From positions 46,662 through 110,661 of the forward strand of contig JAJZAD010000002.1 in assembly GCA_021799575.1 (NCBI GenBank): a stretch of DNA of 64,000 nt, given 5' to 3'. Origin of the DNA: a bacterium. GTDB taxonomy: Bacteria; Patescibacteriota; Saccharimonadia; Saccharimonadales; UBA4665. Below, one piece after another: positions 54,496-64,000 of the stretch (position 1 is its first letter; the number at the start of each line of letters is the position of its first letter). The notes under the pieces are model-generated. The model ran no database searches. It was not told where the DNA came from and saw only the letters and a list, made by a program, of their open reading frames with translations. Made by a program: the position numbers and the translations under genes.

Positions 54496-54596
54496 GTCTC
54501 TTTTTATCTTTTGTTTTTGGTTGTTTTATTTTTAAACTTCCAATTTGGATTCTAACAATTTAAAAAGATATAGTCAATATCCTAAAGCTTATTTTT

Positions 54597-55343
54597 TTAA
54601 TAAGTACCCGTACAGACGATGTTTTGGGTTGAAACGTATTGTCCCCCAGGGGTCAAATTAGACACGTCAACGATATAGCTGATCGTATAAATCGTTTCAC
54701 CGGAACTTTTCGGGGCGTAAGCGATTTCATCGCCGTTATCGAAACGAAAGCTATTCGGCGTGTTATAGTTGGTGGCCACGTCACCGGTGCCGAATTGCCC
54801 GAAATTAGGGTTTGCACCGAAATTAGTAGGGTCAGTATTGGCAACCAGGTTTAATCCGTACTGTTCCTGTCCTACCGTCGGCGAGGCATTGGTGCTCAGA
54901 GGTGTAATCTGGTGGCCATAAGCATTAGTAGGCGGCGATCCGAAAATCTGAACTACATAGCCGTAACTGGTATAGTCAATAACTGCAAACTGTGAAGTGG
55001 CCGTCGATGTAGAAGTGGGGGAAAAGCTGCCGAAACTCGGATTGGCGCTTAAAATCGCGAATGACAGTGCCGGAGCACCCGTGGTCTCGTGTCCGGCTTT
55101 GACCTGATAATTAGTACCGACTGAAGTCCCGACCCCTATAATCGCTCCGGACTCTTGAGCTTTGTAGTTGGCCGACTGAGTGTTAATTGAACCGTTTCCA
55201 CCTATAGAGGTTTCAATCAGTTGATAACCGCTAGACTTGCTTGTGACCGCCGATACAGAAACATAGCCAGCCGCCGACAAGGTCCAAATCAGGGCAAATA
55301 CCAAATAAAGACTATTTTGCAGCTTTCTTCCCAACACGGTCAT
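54597..55343 (-). CDS. Secreted surface protein, shorter paralogue (C-terminal domain only)
   Basis: A 248-residue protein with a signal peptide (about 9-33). It lacks the first domain of the two larger paralogues but keeps the C-terminal one: YGLNLVANTDP, NYNTPNSFRFDNGDE, TIYTISYIVDVSNLTPGGQYVS and a final IVCTGTY. It is the first gene of the minus-strand surface run and has its own promoter. Confidence 0.68.
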   Translation of the reverse strand: MTVLGRKLQNSLYLVFALIWTLSAAGYVSVSAVTSKSSGYQLIETSIGGNGSINTQSANYKAQESGAIIGVGTSVGTNYQVKAGHETTGAPALSFAILSANPSFGSFSPTSTSTATSQFAVIDYTSYGYVVQIFGSPPTNAYGHQITPLSTNASPTVGQEQYGLNLVANTDPTNFGANPNFGQFGTGDVATNYNTPNSFRFDNGDEIAYAPKSSGETIYTISYIVDVSNLTPGGQYVSTQNIVCTGTY

Positions 55344-55351
55344 GTTTTACT

Positions 55352-55381
55352 ATTATATATAGTGAGTTAACCAAGTCCCAA
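55352..55381 (-). promoter_or_regulatory. Promoter at the head of the surface locus
   Basis: Minus strand TTGGGA (55376-55381), 18-bp spacer, TATAAT (55352-55357). The -10 ends 8 nt before the ATG at 55343, so the transcript has almost no leader. Confidence 0.7.
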
Positions 55382-55401
55382 TATAAACAAGGAAGTAACA
55401 G

Positions 55402-56463
55402 GTGGCGAACGCACAGGAAACGGATGATGACAAGTCGTCAGATAACTCTTTAGAGGGTCAAACGCTTAAACCCCGAGAGGATAACAAGCAGGTTGAAACT
55501 AAAGACAAAGAGACGACTCATGTAACTCATACCCCAATTAGCGATGAAAAACACAGGCGTTTTGCTTTCAGGCCAAGCCATAAGGCAGTGTTTATTGGCC
55601 TGGCGATAGTGGTTATGATTCTCGGCGTTAATGCTGGAATCCTGGCGTTTTTACTTAAAAAAGAAAGTATCAATTCAAAAGCTATCAATGACAAGGGTGT
55701 ATCGATCAGTCCTGGAACCTTGAGCAAACTCGGGGTTAACGATTCTCAGATCGGATCAAGCAACGAAAAGTTAGTCGTTAACCCTAACGCTCAATTCAAC
55801 TCACAGCTGACCGTGGCAGGCGGCGTAAAGATAGGGGGGCAGTTGATTCTTAACTCGACGCTCAATGCCTCAAACGCTAATCTAAGCCAGCTGCAAGCAG
55901 GTAGTACTTCAATTAATTCTCTTAACGTCAATGGCAGCGCTACGGCTTCCACACTAAGCGTCAGAGGTAATTTTGCAGTTAACGGTAGTGCCCAATTTCA
56001 AAACGGAGTAACGGTGGCTCAGCTGCTGAGCGTAGACAACAACGCAGCTGTATCCGGTAATCTTTCGATTGGAGGCGATTTAAGTTCGAATGCGGTGGCA
56101 GCCGGGCAGTTGGTAGTGTCAGGACCCATCCAGATCGGTAGCCATGTCATTACTGCCGGGCGTACTCCTGGGGTACAGATCGCGAGTGGGGCGATCGGAT
56201 CAAACGGAACGGTAAGTATTAGCGGCAATGATGAAGCCGGAACAATAGTTATAAACACTGGCGCCGGATCAGGCAAGGGTCCGATTGTCAGCGTCTTATT
56301 TAATGCCGGTTATTCTACTCAACCGGTGGTGATCATTACTCCTTTGGGTGGTTTCGCCGAATTCTATCTTGGCAATGTCACTACTGCCGGCTTTACCGTA
56401 GATTCCGCCAGCGGACTGGTGTCGGGTATCTCTTATCAGATTAATTACATCGTCGAGCAGTAA
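55402..56463 (+). CDS. Anchored surface protein with beta-helix-like repeats
   Basis: A 353-residue protein read from GTG with AAGGA 10 nt upstream. A charged cytoplasmic part (1-55), one membrane helix (about 62-86), then a stretch of short repeats (about 130-240) with alternating hydrophobic and Asn/Ser/Gly positions such as INSLNVNGSATASTLSV and NLSIGGDLSSNAV, as in beta-helical stalks. A compact C-terminal domain follows (about 275-353, VSVLFNAGYSTQPVVIITP). It is divergent from the surface operon and convergent with the ATPase operon. Probably a surface stalk; partner unknown. Confidence 0.72.
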   Translation: MANAQETDDDKSSDNSLEGQTLKPREDNKQVETKDKETTHVTHTPISDEKHRRFAFRPSHKAVFIGLAIVVMILGVNAGILAFLLKKESINSKAINDKGVSISPGTLSKLGVNDSQIGSSNEKLVVNPNAQFNSQLTVAGGVKIGGQLILNSTLNASNANLSQLQAGSTSINSLNVNGSATASTLSVRGNFAVNGSAQFQNGVTVAQLLSVDNNAAVSGNLSIGGDLSSNAVAAGQLVVSGPIQIGSHVITAGRTPGVQIASGAIGSNGTVSISGNDEAGTIVINTGAGSGKGPIVSVLFNAGYSTQPVVIITPLGGFAEFYLGNVTTAGFTVDSASGLVSGISYQINYIVEQ

Positions 56464-56512
56464 TGTTTTTCGTCTTTTAAGAGATTTGGGTCACTCAATA
56501 AACTTATTAGCT

Positions 56513-56770
56513 TTAAATATTTAAAAACAGCAGTACCGTATCATCTTTAACGGTAATAATACCGTTTGACACTTTAATATTAATCTCTTCTTTTTCGGTT
56601 TGAATAATAACTTCACTGTCTGGATCAATAATCGAGAAAAAATCGGCGTGTCCCGGCAGAATATCGAACTTACCGACTTTGTTGGTGGCGGTGACAGTAT
56701 AGGCATTGCCGACGTAATAAACCTCAAACGGTGCTCTGGCCTGGACTGTTAATAATTTAGCTTCGGACAT
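56513..56770 (-). CDS. atpC: F1 ATPase epsilon subunit, beta-sandwich domain only
   Basis: An 85-residue protein matching the N-terminal beta-sandwich of epsilon: ARAPFEVYYVGNA, FDILPGHADFFSII, IKVSNGIITVKDDTVLLFL. The usual protein has about 130-140 residues; the C-terminal helical hairpin that inhibits ATP hydrolysis is missing. It is last in the operon, 12 bp after atpD. Loss of the helices would remove one type of control on hydrolysis. Confidence 0.85.
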   Translation of the reverse strand: MSEAKLLTVQARAPFEVYYVGNAYTVTATNKVGKFDILPGHADFFSIIDPDSEVIIQTEKEEINIKVSNGIITVKDDTVLLFLNI

Positions 56771-56782
56771 AATTAACTGTTT

Positions 56783-59051
<2,269 letters not shown>

Positions 59052-59052
59052 T

Positions 59053-60531
59053 TCAAGCCTCCCGTCCTTTATTTGAAGAACTATCTTTTACGCGTTGGTC
59101 AATAGTCTCAGTTTGCGGTTTAGGCGAGAATTTCTTAAGTAGTTCAGCTTCCAATTTATCGAAATCCTTATCCTCTCTGACTTTCTTTGCCGCTTCCCGG
59201 CTTGCCTGTTTTAAGGCTTTAACGTCAATGTCAACTTGAGCATCTCCTAAGAGAATAGTTTCAAGAAAGAGCTGCTGTTCGACCAAACTGTAAAGTTCTT
59301 CTGGAGCCTGCGCCAACCCCTGCATAAGTTGGCTGCCAAGCTTTAGGTCTTTTGTAGCTTCCTTAGACAGACTGGAACCGAAATGAGCAAACTCTTCCGC
59401 CTCATGATAAGCGGCAATCTTTTGGAACAAGATTCCGGACAAACGTTTCTGGCGGGCGGTTTGGGCCTGACCGCCAACCCGGGAAACCGATAGACCGGTA
59501 TTCACAGCCGGTCTCTGCCCTTGCCGAAAAATATTCAAATCAAAGACTATCTGACCGTCGGTGATAGACATAATAGAGGTAGAAAGATATGAGGTAATGT
59601 CGTTGTTCGGTGTGACGACCACCGGCAGAGCAGTTAGTGTCTTCCCGCCGTTTTTAAGTTTTCCGGCCCTCTCTAATAATGAGCTGTGAGCGTAAAACAT
59701 GTCTCCCGGATAGGAGTCTCGACCAGGGTCAACCTCCTGAATAAGTGACAATTGACGGTAAGCCTCCGCGTGGCTGGTGAGATCATCGTAGATAATGATC
59801 ACGTCTCGGCCGGCGTACCACAGGCTTTCGGCAATTGCACAAGCGGAATATGGCGCCATATATGAGAGAGTCAATGAGTCAAACACATCCGCAATTACAA
59901 CTACGGTATGATCCATTGAACCCGACTCTTCTAGTCCGGTCAATAAGGCTTCAACGTCTACTTTACGCTTGCCGATCATAGCATATACCACTATCCGGTC
60001 GGTGCCCGACTGATTGGCCGTAAGCTGAGTCAAAAATGTACTTTTACCGGATTTGGAATCACCAAGGATAGCAATACGCTGCCCAAGAACTACGGCAAAA
60101 TTTAAATCAACCGCCGGTACTCCTGACGCTAGTTGCTGGTTAAGCTGCGAACGGTCCATAATACCGGGAGCTGAGTTAAAGATTCCCGAACTTTGTTTAG
60201 CTTTAAGTGACCCTTTACCATCAACGGGATTTCCCATCGGATCAACTATTCGTCCAATAAGTTCTTTGCCGACGGGGATTTGTAATAGGTCGTTTTCCAC
60301 CACTGCAAGTGTTCCAGGAAGAATCTTCTCCGAATTTACATTAAACAAAATAGCCCTATCAGCATAAGCTTCCCTGACTAAACCCCTCTGTCCGTCCTCA
60401 AATAATACTTGGGCGCCTAGACGCACTCCCTCCAGACCTTTAACTTCTATGATAAAGCCGTTGGTCGATTTAACCTCTCCGGTTAAGTGGTCAGCTTCAA
60501 CTAGTTTTTGGAACTTGCGGTTGTCAAACAC
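59053..60531 (-). CDS. atpA: F1 ATPase alpha subunit, divergent
   Basis: A 492-residue protein. The nucleotide loop reads GDSKSGKST (157-165) where alpha subunits nearly always have GDRQTGKT. IYDDLTSHAEAYRQLSL, SYPGDMFYAHSSLLERA and the arginine-finger segment SVSRVGGQAQ are present. The N-terminal region that normally contacts delta is shortened. A charged C-terminal tail (KFSPKPQTETIDQR) is extra. The gene overlaps atpH by 8 bp. Confidence 0.92.
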   Translation of the reverse strand: MFDNRKFQKLVEADHLTGEVKSTNGFIIEVKGLEGVRLGAQVLFEDGQRGLVREAYADRAILFNVNSEKILPGTLAVVENDLLQIPVGKELIGRIVDPMGNPVDGKGSLKAKQSSGIFNSAPGIMDRSQLNQQLASGVPAVDLNFAVVLGQRIAILGDSKSGKSTFLTQLTANQSGTDRIVVYAMIGKRKVDVEALLTGLEESGSMDHTVVVIADVFDSLTLSYMAPYSACAIAESLWYAGRDVIIIYDDLTSHAEAYRQLSLIQEVDPGRDSYPGDMFYAHSSLLERAGKLKNGGKTLTALPVVVTPNNDITSYLSTSIMSITDGQIVFDLNIFRQGQRPAVNTGLSVSRVGGQAQTARQKRLSGILFQKIAAYHEAEEFAHFGSSLSKEATKDLKLGSQLMQGLAQAPEELYSLVEQQLFLETILLGDAQVDIDVKALKQASREAAKKVREDKDFDKLEAELLKKFSPKPQTETIDQRVKDSSSNKGREA

Positions 60532-61009
60532 TACGCATCGCCTCCGCGAACTTTGATTTGTTTTCCAAAATCATCCGTCTCCAAGACCAATCGTAAATGT
60601 GGCTACCGCTAACTACGACCATACCGCCAAGAAGAGTCGGGCTAAAACGAAAATCGATCAGTACTTCGTTGCCAAGGTGATTCCGACACCAATGCACAAT
60701 ATCTCGTTTCAACTTTAGGGGCGGTATATCTGCCAAAATCAACCTTAACTGAAGAGAGTTTTTTAAATAGTCGTTCAGCTGGATTACTAAATGTTCGACG
60801 TCATCTGCGGTCGGCGCTTGACCGTTTAGGAAGTTGTCTAAGACAAACGAAGCTGCCGGAGCAAGTTTAGTGTCTATCGGTACATGTTTATCGGTAACGC
60901 GTTTTTTTATGCTTACGCTTCTTAATTGCTTGGCGTAGTCGTTTAGCTGTTCAATAACCGATTTAACATCAGATGGAGAGATGATGTCGTCACTTAGTTT
61001 AAGTTTCAT
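60524..61009 (-). CDS. atpH: F1 ATPase delta subunit
   Basis: A 161-residue protein with the two-part delta pattern: a helical N-terminal half and a C-terminal half with the family's VVVSGSHIYDWSWRRMI region, equivalent to GxxIxxGDxxxDxSxxxxL. Delta links the b stalk to the top of alpha. The assignment rests on this motif and on the place between atpF and atpA. It overlaps both neighbours. Confidence 0.82.
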   Translation of the reverse strand: MKLKLSDDIISPSDVKSVIEQLNDYAKQLRSVSIKKRVTDKHVPIDTKLAPAASFVLDNFLNGQAPTADDVEHLVIQLNDYLKNSLQLRLILADIPPLKLKRDIVHWCRNHLGNEVLIDFRFSPTLLGGMVVVSGSHIYDWSWRRMILENKSKFAEAMRSV

Positions 61010-61604
61010 TTTTGACCGCCTGTTTTAGCTCGTCCTTATGTCCTTCAAGCTGAGATAACAAGTAGTCCTCTTGACTACCAAGATCGACTTCGTGTTGTAG
61101 AACTTCGGTCAGGAAGGATATTACGGCACTGGACAAGCGTTCGTCAATTAGATCGATGCGTTGTTGTTTTTCTTGTGCTATGTCTTCTGCCAATTTAGCT
61201 TTCAAATCGTTTTTTAACTGCTCGGTTTCAGTTCTGCCGCGAACCAGTTCATTAATCGCCTGCTGTTCATACTGCTTAAACATCTCCGTGAGTTTAGAGT
61301 TTTCTCGGGCCGTGATTTCCGATATCTCTTTTGCAATAGTTCCGGTTACCTGGTCTGTGGTAGTTTTCAGCTCTTGTTCGAATTGATCTACCGAGCGATT
61401 AATCACATGCTGGAATTTTTCCTCCGCCTCGGCGACTAATTTCTGCCTTCGCTCTGGATTTAGCGATAAACCATTATTTGGCTTAGGTTTGGCTTGATTT
61501 TTTTTATCGTCAAAATGCGCCCTAGCATGACGATAAACCAGGCTAACTAAAACCCCGATTATAAATACGTCTATGTATAGGAATATTTGCAATAAAAGAT
61601 TCAT
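60999..61604 (-). CDS. atpF: F-type ATPase b subunit
   Basis: A 201-residue protein: one N-terminal membrane helix (about 3-25), then a long charged coiled coil, as in b subunits. It is the only obvious membrane part of the standard stator encoded here. It overlaps atpH by 11 bp and follows the exported protein gene by 7 bp. Confidence 0.8.
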   Translation of the reverse strand: MNLLLQIFLYIDVFIIGVLVSLVYRHARAHFDDKKNQAKPKPNNGLSLNPERRQKLVAEAEEKFQHVINRSVDQFEQELKTTTDQVTGTIAKEISEITARENSKLTEMFKQYEQQAINELVRGRTETEQLKNDLKAKLAEDIAQEKQQRIDLIDERLSSAVISFLTEVLQHEVDLGSQEDYLLSQLEGHKDELKQAVKNET

Positions 61605-61611
61605 CCCACGC

Positions 61612-62469
61612 CTAACTTACCCTAGTTAATATCATGAATATGGCAAATAGTGCAACTATGATTATGCCTACCACCAATGCTGACATCTGAAGTACGTTAC
61701 GGTAAACGGCAGATTGGGCCATGGGATTACGTCCAACCGATATGATGCTTCCATGAACCATTGAATAAACTATACTGACCACTGCTATTAGGGTGATGAT
61801 GAATATTACGGCACTGATAATGATTGGCAAGGTCTTAACCTGCTTGCCGGCAACCGCATTGGCTAAGTTCTGCAATGCGGAGGGAATAAGGGTCTTATCC
61901 GGTTGTTTAGTGTAATAACTGACACTGACGAGCACCGGAATAGAACCTATATCCGCGCTTTGGTTGCCACTGGATGTTTTAATGCTGACTTTTTTAGCTG
62001 AGACGTTGGGAAATGCGGCCTGCGCAACACCGATAACTTCACTGTTGTCTGAGGCTAACATACCTACTCCGGCAATCGGGGAAGGAGTTATTTCATCTCC
62101 GGCTGTTATTTTACCGTTAAGATCAGTCACTAAAACCGAATTAACTCCGCTAGTAGCAACTTCTACCTGGTTGCTGCCACTGGATAACGATACCTGAGCG
62201 TTGTTGTTGGCTATGATTACGCCGATTAAGGATTTGGCGTTACTTAGATTTGCAGGCTCGACTGTATTTAATTCGCCAGGCTTAATACTGACCAGGGAGC
62301 CGATGTTCAAATTCTGCCCAGTGGCATCGTATCCTTGAGTGATAACCGAATCGGCCGTTACTCCCGCGCTCGCAGTAAAAACAGTGACAGCGGCTAAGCT
62401 AATAAGCAAACCCCGTAGGCCGCCGATAATCTGCCGTCTTTTAAGAGTAACTTTTTCGTTTATAGGCAT
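61612..62469 (-). CDS. Exported protein with a c-like C-terminal helix hairpin, in the place of ATPase subunits a and c
   Basis: A 285-residue protein, first gene of the ATPase operon. A signal/anchor (about 16-38) leads to a beta-rich external domain (about 40-205) with NGKITAGDEITPSPIAGVGM. Two membrane helices (about 214-236 and 259-282) are joined by a loop with SVGRNPMAQSA (244-254). The loop resembles the cytoplasmic R-x-P loop of ATPase c subunits, and with an exported N-domain the hairpin has the c topology. No Asp or Glu occurs in either helix; counting from the loop Pro, the ion-binding position holds Val267. It cannot be a normal proton-carrying c. No a subunit is encoded here. Confidence 0.7.
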   Translation of the reverse strand: MPINEKVTLKRRQIIGGLRGLLISLAAVTVFTASAGVTADSVITQGYDATGQNLNIGSLVSIKPGELNTVEPANLSNAKSLIGVIIANNNAQVSLSSGSNQVEVATSGVNSVLVTDLNGKITAGDEITPSPIAGVGMLASDNSEVIGVAQAAFPNVSAKKVSIKTSSGNQSADIGSIPVLVSVSYYTKQPDKTLIPSALQNLANAVAGKQVKTLPIIISAVIFIITLIAVVSIVYSMVHGSIISVGRNPMAQSAVYRNVLQMSALVVGIIIVALFAIFMILTRVS

Positions 62470-62494
62470 TTTTATTGCGTTTATCCAATTAGTA

Positions 62495-62522
62495 ATTATA
62501 CAAGTAAAAACTCTTATGTTAA
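62495..62522 (-). promoter_or_regulatory. Promoter of the ATPase operon
   Basis: Minus strand TTAACA (62517-62522), 16-bp spacer, TATAAT (62495-62500) preceded by TTG. The expected leader is about 19 nt, with only a weak GGA before the ATG at 62469. Confidence 0.7.
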
Positions 62523-62733
62523 AAGTTGACTGGATAGCAAGACTTTAATTATCCTTGTGTTGAAGACGTATGAGTATGATGCAAAACAATCAGTTGGGCT
62601 ATACCGCCCTGGAGCTTATGATAGTTATATTGTTAATTCTTATCCTGATAGGAGTCATTATCTGGCATTAAGAATATATTATTGGCCAGCGAAAGAAACT
62701 TTAAACCCGATTTTATTGATACAATTAGATAGT

Positions 62734-63639
62734 ATGATCAAAGCTAAGCATCTAAGAAAAAAATACGGTGATAAGGTAGCGGTTAACGATGTGTCGTTTC
62801 AGGTTCAAACCGGAAAAGTAACCGGCTTTCTCGGACCGAACGGAGCTGGCAAGTCCACTACCATGCGAATGATGCTCGGGTTATCCAGTGGAGACGGCAT
62901 TACCTTGTATGACGGTAAACAACTTCAAGATTACTCTAAACCCTCAGAGTTAGTCGGGGTCTTGCTGGAAGCTAAAGCCTTTCATCCTACGAGATCGGCC
63001 AGAAATCATTTAAAGATTTTGGCCACCCAAGGAGGAGTTCCCCTAAAACGCGTTGACGAGGTATTAGATATCGTTGGCCTAAAAACAGAAGCCAAACAAG
63101 GACCGGGTAAATTTTCTTTAGGTATGAGTCAGCGATTGGGTTTGGCAGCCGCGTTACTTGCTTCCCCGAAATACCTGTTGCTGGATGAACCGGCAAACGG
63201 TTTGGATCCCGAGGGAATTGTCTGGCTGAGAAATTTTCTTAAATCTTACACCGATAACGAACACGGGGTATTCGTGTCGTCGCATCTGCTCAGTGAAATG
63301 TCACAACTAGCAGATAACGTTGTCGTCATCGGTCGGGGTAAGCTTTTAGCGGACACGTCAATCAAAGAGTTTATAGATAGTAACGTAGGTAACTATGTCT
63401 TCATTCGGGTTGACAACTTAGATAAGCTTATAAAATTACTTGATGAAAAAAGGATTACCTATAAAAAAAAGTCCGGAGGTCTGGAGCTAACCCAAACTAA
63501 AACCGATGCCATAGGCAAGCTGGCTTTTGAAGCCAAGGTTACGGTTTTGGAACTGACCAAGAAAAGTGCTTCGTTGGAAGAAGCTTTTCTAGAGGTTACG
63601 GCAGGCAGCGAAGAATATCAGGGGCAGGAGACATTTTAA
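62734..63639 (+). CDS. ABC transporter ATP-binding protein
   Basis: A 301-residue ATPase from the ATG at 62734. Walker A GPNGAGKS is at 34-41, the signature region reads FSLGMSQRLGL, and Walker B LLLDEPANGLDPEG follows, with the switch His in SSHLLSEM. The sequence LGM instead of SGG in the signature is common in bacitracin/lantibiotic-type exporters. An in-frame extension upstream by 59 codons is unlikely: an extended -10 (TG-A-TACAAT, 62720-62725) ends 8 nt before this ATG. Followed by its permease. Confidence 0.92.
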   Translation: MIKAKHLRKKYGDKVAVNDVSFQVQTGKVTGFLGPNGAGKSTTMRMMLGLSSGDGITLYDGKQLQDYSKPSELVGVLLEAKAFHPTRSARNHLKILATQGGVPLKRVDEVLDIVGLKTEAKQGPGKFSLGMSQRLGLAAALLASPKYLLLDEPANGLDPEGIVWLRNFLKSYTDNEHGVFVSSHLLSEMSQLADNVVVIGRGKLLADTSIKEFIDSNVGNYVFIRVDNLDKLIKLLDEKRITYKKKSGGLELTQTKTDAIGKLAFEAKVTVLELTKKSASLEEAFLEVTAGSEEYQGQETF

Positions 63640-63640
63640 A

Positions 63641-64000
63641 GTGACTAAAGAAATAAAGTCCGAATTTAAAAAGGTATTTAGCATTCGGTCGACCTACATA
63701 ATCCTGGGCTTAATGCTAGTCTTAGTTATATTTTTCGGTTTTTATGTCGGGGGATGGCACAGCCAAAAGATAGACCTGTTAAATCCCCACCGCTTATACA
63801 TGGTGGCACAACAAGCTATTAGTTTCTTATCTGTTTTCATCGCACTTTTAGCAGTGCTGCTGTTGACCCACGAGTTCCGTTACAACACCATTACCTATAC
63901 CCTTACTCTAAGCAACAGCCGAAACAAAGTGTTACTGTCGAAGGTTGTAGTGGTCAGCGTAATTGCATTGATCGCTACAGCCGTTATCGGTTCCTTGTCT
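63641..64000 (+). CDS. ABC-2 type permease, 3' end outside the window
   Basis: Read from a GTG one base after the ATPase stop; the frame is open for 120 codons to the window end. A first membrane helix (about 19-41), a second (about 68-88), and the segment THEFRYNTITYTLTLSNSR that precedes KVLLSKV in related permeases are visible. It should form the membrane part of the exporter with the preceding ATPase. Confidence 0.82.
   Translation, partial: MTKEIKSEFKKVFSIRSTYIILGLMLVLVIFFGFYVGGWHSQKIDLLNPHRLYMVAQQAISFLSVFIALLAVLLLTHEFRYNTITYTLTLSNSRNKVLLSKVVVVSVIALIATAVIGSLS

Noticed and set aside
62557-62733. N-terminal extension of the ABC ATPase by 59 codons
   Set aside because: ABC homology begins at the ATG at 62734 and a good extended -10 box lies just before it.

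Overview
The window looks like a compact Gram-positive-type genome of the Patescibacteria (CPR) kind, most likely a Candidatus Saccharibacteria (TM7) relative. The clues are very short intergenic gaps, many small membrane-anchored proteins of unknown function, a short divergent bL32, a membrane-anchored Mur ligase, large Ser/Thr/Asn/Gly-rich surface proteins, and an F1 ATPase far from the textbook sequence. UGA is used as an ordinary stop. The taxonomic call is an inference from gene content and was not tested by any search.

Layout. 1-4.6 kb: an acidic unknown protein cut by the window edge, then an overlapping membrane glycosyltransferase and GH1 beta-glycosidase. 4.6-10 kb (minus): DedA, an exported phosphoesterase, a methyltransferase, and a small flavin-based electron-transfer module (FMN-binding protein, ApbE, RnfD-ferredoxin reductase fusion). 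10-20 kb: galU, a DHA2 exporter, a DMT-type membrane protein, a phosphoribosyltransferase, a membrane-anchored Mrr-like nuclease, two glycosyltransferases, and an exported CHAP hydrolase with a ricin-type lectin domain. 20.3-23.9 kb: a MarR-controlled multidrug operon (DHA2 exporter plus DrrAB-like ABC pair). 23.9-24.6 kb: nickel superoxide dismutase and its maturation protease. 25-31.8 kb (minus): information-processing genes trmD, khpA, rpsP, rnc, a NUDIX hydrolase, nusB, rpmF, and a leuS with a NUDIX domain inserted in its editing domain. 31.9-35.3 kb: ddl, a murF-like ligase and a hydrolase. 35.3-38 kb: a decayed type IV pilin gene, about 530 bp that I cannot explain, and three tRNAs (Ala-CGC, Leu-UAA, Cys-GCA). 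38-44.8 kb: small membrane proteins and a second exporter/MarR divergent pair.

44.8-56.5 kb is a surface-protein locus: a 1711-residue repeat protein, a PKD/Ig-like anchored protein, a DUF916-like (WxL-interacting-type) protein, three paralogous secreted proteins with a shared C-terminal domain, and a divergent anchored repeat protein. 56.5-62.5 kb is an F1 ATPase operon (b, delta, alpha, gamma, beta, epsilon) in which the a and c subunits are missing. Their place is taken by an exported protein with a C-terminal two-helix hairpin that carries a c-like loop but no ion-binding carboxylate. 62.7-64 kb starts an ABC exporter operon.

Across the window, first genes of transcription units often have a sigma70-like -10 box ending only 6-12 nt before the start codon, while several operon-internal genes carry Shine-Dalgarno sequences. 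This suggests widespread leaderless transcription. Best candidates for new biology: the F1-like ATPase locus, the surface locus beside it, the NUDIX-containing LeuRS, and the flavin electron-transfer module.
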